The notes below the pieces were generated by a model. It was not told where the DNA came from. It was given only the letters and a program-made list of their open reading frames with translations, and did no database searches. The position numbers and the translations under genes are program-made. A stretch of 8,785 nt of DNA from NCBI GenBank assembly GCA_029243925.1, contig JAQWRC010000357.1, positions 1-8,785 on the forward strand. The letters are read 5' to 3'. This document shows, piece after piece, positions 6,155-8,785 of this stretch (position 1 is its first letter; each line of letters begins with the position of its first letter). Source of the DNA: Phycisphaerales bacterium (GTDB lineage: Bacteria > Planctomycetota > Phycisphaerae > Phycisphaerales > SM1A02).

Positions 6155-6604
6155 ATGCGAATTGTCCTCCCGCCAGACGGCCAGCGGCGTGCCTGCACGC
6201 TCGAAGTCGACCCAACTCGGCGACCCACCCGGGCTCGAACGGCCGAGGAGGAGCGTGACGTGTTCCTCGATTGGGACCAGGCTCTGGACGACCAAGGTCA
6301 TCTGCGACGCTGCCTGCTCTGCAGAAGTGACATCTACCGCCGCAAGGCCTTCCCGCAGATCACGGGATTCGTCGTCCTGCTCGCCTTCGCCCTGGCGCTG
6401 GTCGCCCTACTTGGCTTTGCCGACAACATTCTTCTGCTCATCGGCATGTCGATCGTGCTGTTCGTGGACGTGTGCATTCTTCTTTTCGCAAGTACACACC
6501 TTGTATGCTATGGATGCCGAGCATCGTTTCGATCAACAGACATTGCATCATGGCACAAGCCGTGGGATCGCGATGAAGCATCACGGCATGCTGACCAGAA
6601 ATGA
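6155..6604 (+). CDS. Small two-TM protein with CxxC pairs flanking the membrane hairpin
   Basis: A 149-aa membrane protein of unknown function. After a hydrophilic N-terminal part, C53-L-L-C56 is followed by SDIYRRKAFPQ (58-68), TM1 (about 69-88), TM2 (about 92-112), and then C118-Y-G-C121 with ASFR. Both CxxC pairs lie on the same side of the hairpin, most likely the cytoplasmic side given the positive YRRK stretch. They can therefore come together as a four-cysteine zinc ribbon closed by the membrane. I have seen similar 'YRRKDFPQ' proteins in planctomycetes, with no assigned role. The start is uncertain. ATG 6155 lacks a ribosome site, whereas GTG 6260 has GAGGAGGAG at 6245-6253 with 6-base spacing and would give 114 aa beginning just before the zinc ribbon. 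The frame is also open upstream to 5840, but that part is antisense to tmk and not credible. Gene certain, start not. Confidence 0.7.
   Translation: MRIVLPPDGQRRACTLEVDPTRRPTRARTAEEERDVFLDWDQALDDQGHLRRCLLCRSDIYRRKAFPQITGFVVLLAFALALVALLGFADNILLLIGMSIVLFVDVCILLFASTHLVCYGCRASFRSTDIASWHKPWDRDEASRHADQK
6245..6253 (+). promoter_or_regulatory. Possible ribosome binding site for alternative start GTG 6260
   Basis: GAGGAGGAG sits six bases before the in-frame GTG at 6260. It is the strongest Shine-Dalgarno match near this gene and would give a 114-aa product. The same bases also encode three consecutive Glu codons in the longer form, so the match may be accidental. Confidence 0.3.
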
Positions 6605-6683
6605 ATGGTGTGGAAGGCCCACTATGGGCAGCCATCCTCGAACACATCACGCGTCCGGAACACTACATTGGGAAAGTCCGATC

Positions 6684-7691
6684 ATGCACATCCGAACCAT
6701 CGCAGTTCTACTCGCAACCCTGCTGATTTCATGCACGGCCTCGGGCAACGAACCCGTCAAACTCGTCAGCGGTGAACTGCTTGAAGTGACTTCGGCACGT
6801 GTCGATGGCGATTCAGTCATACTCGATCACCCGATTCTCGGAACAATGACCATTCCAGCGAGCAGCATTCGCTCCATCAATGGCAAGCCGCTGCATGCCC
6901 CTGGCACTGTGGGGACGGGAACTGCCCCGGTACAGGACAAGAATGCAGCCGCCGCTCCGACCGAGCCGGAGGCCGCCAAGGTGCCGAAGCAGAAAGTCGA
7001 TTCCGATTGGAAAGGCGCATTCACTCTTGCCGGAAGTCTCAACGAAGGGACCAGCCAGAATGCCAGCCTGTTCACCCAGCTCACATTCACTCGGGATACC
7101 GACATGGAAAAGACGAGCATTTCGACGTTCTACCGCTTCTCAAGTGCAGGAGGCGAAACGAACCAGAGCTGGTACAACCTGAGCGCAAACCAGCTGTGGA
7201 AGATCAAGGATTCGAAGTGGGGCATCTTCGCCACTGGTGATTTCGACTGGTCCGAGTTCAATACGTGGGAACAGCGGATCTCCGCACACGCGGGTGGTCA
7301 ATATCGCTTCTTCGATCTTTCACGGCAAACGACTCCGACACTCTGGGTCGATACGTTGCAACTCGATGGCCGCATTGGCGCTGGCCCCCGCAAGGAGTTC
7401 GCTGGTCCTGAAACAAGTCTTGTTGCAGAAGGAGAACTCGGCGGAATACTCCAACTTGGCATGGGCAATGGGCAGACACTGGCAGCCGACGCGACGTACT
7501 ACCCCGCTCTTGACAAGAATATGGAATACCGATTCGACGCAAATCTGAACTGGAAGATTCCAATGCACCTCGATGGATTCGAAGGAATCTCACTGGCTCT
7601 GGGCATCAAATATCAGTTTCAGAGTGAAGTCAGTTCCGAGGACAAGCACTACGATCTGCTCGGCACGGTCGGCGTCACCTGGGATTTCTGA
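6684..7691 (+). CDS. DUF481 / YdiY-type outer-membrane beta-barrel protein
   Basis: A 335-aa exported protein. The signal peptide (about 1-21) has a short basic start and a core AVLLATLLIS. It contains LISC at 14-17, which fits a lipobox, although a type I cut near TASG is equally possible. Residues about 25-70 (VKLVSGELLEV... through LGTMTIPASSIRSING) form a small beta-rich domain often seen before DUF481 in such proteins. A low-complexity Ala/Pro/Lys linker follows (about 72-106). From 109 to the end come alternating amphipathic strands typical of DUF481, beginning WKGAFTLAGSLNEGTSQ and ending GTVGVTWDF. The terminal Phe is the usual BAM-complex signal, so I place it in the outer membrane. 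Other members are called salt-induced outer-membrane proteins; the role here is unknown. ATG 6684 was chosen because the signal peptide starts there, with GGGAA nine bases upstream. The frame is open further upstream but overlaps the preceding gene. Confidence 0.88.
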   Translation: MHIRTIAVLLATLLISCTASGNEPVKLVSGELLEVTSARVDGDSVILDHPILGTMTIPASSIRSINGKPLHAPGTVGTGTAPVQDKNAAAAPTEPEAAKVPKQKVDSDWKGAFTLAGSLNEGTSQNASLFTQLTFTRDTDMEKTSISTFYRFSSAGGETNQSWYNLSANQLWKIKDSKWGIFATGDFDWSEFNTWEQRISAHAGGQYRFFDLSRQTTPTLWVDTLQLDGRIGAGPRKEFAGPETSLVAEGELGGILQLGMGNGQTLAADATYYPALDKNMEYRFDANLNWKIPMHLDGFEGISLALGIKYQFQSEVSSEDKHYDLLGTVGVTWDF

Positions 7692-7697
7692 TCACGA

Positions 7698-8785
7698 CTA
7701 CTTCTTCCGGTGCAGGAAACTCTCCAGCAAAATCAACACCGCAAGGCCGAAGGACATCAGGAACCCGAAGCCGCCAATCCATCGGAGCGTGTTGCCCTCA
7801 CGGTCAGCGAGCACGAGTATTGATGAAGCCATGATCATCGCCGCCACAAGAAGCGAGTAGGACACCTGACGACTGGAATGTCGCACGGTGGTGTTCAACT
7901 CCTCGATGCCGCCGACTTCCAGATGCATCGACATCTCGTTTCGTCTGATTCGATCTGAAAGGTGGTACAGATTCGATGGAAGCGTCTCCAGCAACTTCAA
8001 CCAATCACCGGCATTGCGCTGCACACGTCGGCGTATCGCCTTGAAGCTGTACTGGCGTTTGATGAGACTCTCGACATGCGGCTTTGCAAAACCGATGAGG
8101 TCGAACTCGGGATCGAGATCCTGGGCCACCCCTTCGATGGTGGTCAGCGCCTTGATCATCATGACGATGTCGCTGGGACATTGAATGTGATGCTTTCGCA
8201 GCCCTTCCGTGAATGCACCGAGGACTGCGGACATTTCGATCTGACTGAAACTCACGTTGGTGAACTGATCGAGAAATCCCTGAAGATCCCGACGAATCTC
8301 CCGGACATCCGCTTGTGACTCATCCACTTGTCCCAAGGTGATGAATGCTTCATAGACCTTGTCGATGTCACTGGATGCGACACCATGAATCAGCATGGCC
8401 AGCTCACGCGTCGTTTCCTCGTCGACGCGTCCCGCCATGCCGCAATCGATAAAGCAGATTCGGCCATCCTTCAATCTGAAGAGATTCCCGGGATGCGGAT
8501 CTGCGTGGAAGAAACCGATTTCAAGTACCTGGCGAAGTACCGTGAACGCACCGTTGCGAACAAGTTGTTCGCGTTCAGCCTTGCTCAGATTCTCTTCGCG
8601 CCAATGCGAAAGTGGCAGTCCCTCAATCTCTTCAAGTCCAAGGACACGGCGAGTCGTGATATCCCAGTACACCAGCGGGAACCATGCCTGCTCCCCCTCC
8701 TGAAGATTGCGCCGGAAGATGTCCGTATTGCGACCTTCATGGATGAGATCGAGTTCATGCGTAATGGATTCCGCAAACTCCCTGA
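7698..8785 (-). CDS. ABC1/AarF/UbiB-family atypical kinase, N-terminus beyond the window
   Basis: The C-terminal 361 residues of an ABC1/UbiB protein-kinase-like protein. The frame runs off the right edge; V38 of the visible part is the GTG at 8672, an internal codon and not the start. Landmarks are EFAESITHELDLIHEGRN (2-19), the block VYWDITTRRVLGLEEIEG (38-55), the catalytic loop HADPHPGN (93-100) and the metal-binding IDCGMAGRVD (112-121). DCG replaces the usual kinase DFG, as it also does in E. coli UbiB. The C-terminus has two TM helices (VSYSLLVAAMIMASSILVLA and, after a short loop, GGFGFLMSFGLAVLILLESF), matching the UbiB membrane anchor. Family members support isoprenoid-quinone biosynthesis or lipid homeostasis as ATPases. 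Whether this one serves ubiquinone, menaquinone or something else cannot be told. The KxGQ motif that defines the family would lie outside the window. Its stop is 6 bases from that of the DUF481 gene. Confidence 0.92.
   Translation of the reverse strand, partial: REFAESITHELDLIHEGRNTDIFRRNLQEGEQAWFPLVYWDITTRRVLGLEEIEGLPLSHWREENLSKAEREQLVRNGAFTVLRQVLEIGFFHADPHPGNLFRLKDGRICFIDCGMAGRVDEETTRELAMLIHGVASSDIDKVYEAFITLGQVDESQADVREIRRDLQGFLDQFTNVSFSQIEMSAVLGAFTEGLRKHHIQCPSDIVMMIKALTTIEGVAQDLDPEFDLIGFAKPHVESLIKRQYSFKAIRRRVQRNAGDWLKLLETLPSNLYHLSDRIRRNEMSMHLEVGGIEELNTTVRHSSRQVSYSLLVAAMIMASSILVLADREGNTLRWIGGFGFLMSFGLAVLILLESFLHRKK

Noticed and set aside
6617..6629. Hairpin GCCCA-CTA-TGGGC after the CxxC protein as a terminator
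   Set aside because: The stem is only five base pairs and no T-run follows. It is more likely chance, or at most a weak 5'-leader hairpin for the DUF481 gene.
6162..6683. N-terminal extension of the DUF481 frame
   Set aside because: It overlaps the CxxC protein in another frame and would bury the signal peptide inside the protein. The start at 6684 explains the data.
8112..8124. DCG instead of DFG in the UbiB-like protein as a lost catalytic site
   Set aside because: E. coli UbiB also has DCG at this place, so it is a normal family variant and not a degenerate kinase.
1..8785. Defence system, mobile element, CRISPR array or prophage
   Set aside because: No transposase, integrase, nuclease, repeat array, terminal repeats or toxin-antitoxin-like pair is visible, and all sizeable genes are metabolic, envelope or housekeeping types.

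Overview
The window looks like an ordinary chromosomal segment of a Gram-negative, moderately GC-rich bacterium, most likely a planctomycete and perhaps of the Phycisphaerae type. The assignment rests on remembered family resemblances, not a search. The clues are a twin-arginine leader next to a planctomycete-style sugar phosphate isomerase/epimerase, a small two-TM protein with CxxC pairs and a YRRKAFPQ motif, a DUF481 outer-membrane barrel ending in Phe, and weak or absent Shine-Dalgarno sites at several starts. I see no rRNA, tRNA, CRISPR, transposase, phage gene or integron. No gene-free stretch exceeds 300 bases.

Layout. (1) 24-2382, plus strand, a compact cluster: an unrecognised acidic 111-aa protein; a 35-codon Tat leader coupled to it through an ATGA overlap; a TIM-barrel sugar isomerase/epimerase in the same frame as the leader but separated from it by one TGA; and an MDR-superfamily oxidoreductase without structural-zinc cysteines. 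(2) 2391-2885, minus strand: a small four-TM protein, convergent with the MDR gene and divergent from the next gene across a 125-bp region with two short inverted repeats. (3) 3011-5433, plus strand: an M20D amidohydrolase and then a YbdK-type carboxylate-amine ligase. (4) 5438-6088, minus strand: thymidylate kinase. (5) 6155-7691, plus strand: the two-TM CxxC protein and a DUF481 outer-membrane protein. (6) 7698 to the right edge, minus strand: an ABC1/UbiB-type kinase-like protein, cut by the window edge.

How the genes may work together. The first cluster could act on a sugar or sugar-derived aldehyde/ketone, since it holds an isomerase/epimerase and an NAD(P)-dependent reductase. The M20D hydrolase and YbdK ligase break and make amide bonds respectively and may share a small-molecule substrate family. 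The rest look like unrelated housekeeping or envelope genes. All three convergent pairs meet with only 4-8 bases between stop codons.

I did not find a convincing new multi-gene system. The most notable points are the split Tat leader/isomerase reading frame, the ligase/hydrolase pair, the zinc-free MDR and the divergent region with paired inverted repeats.
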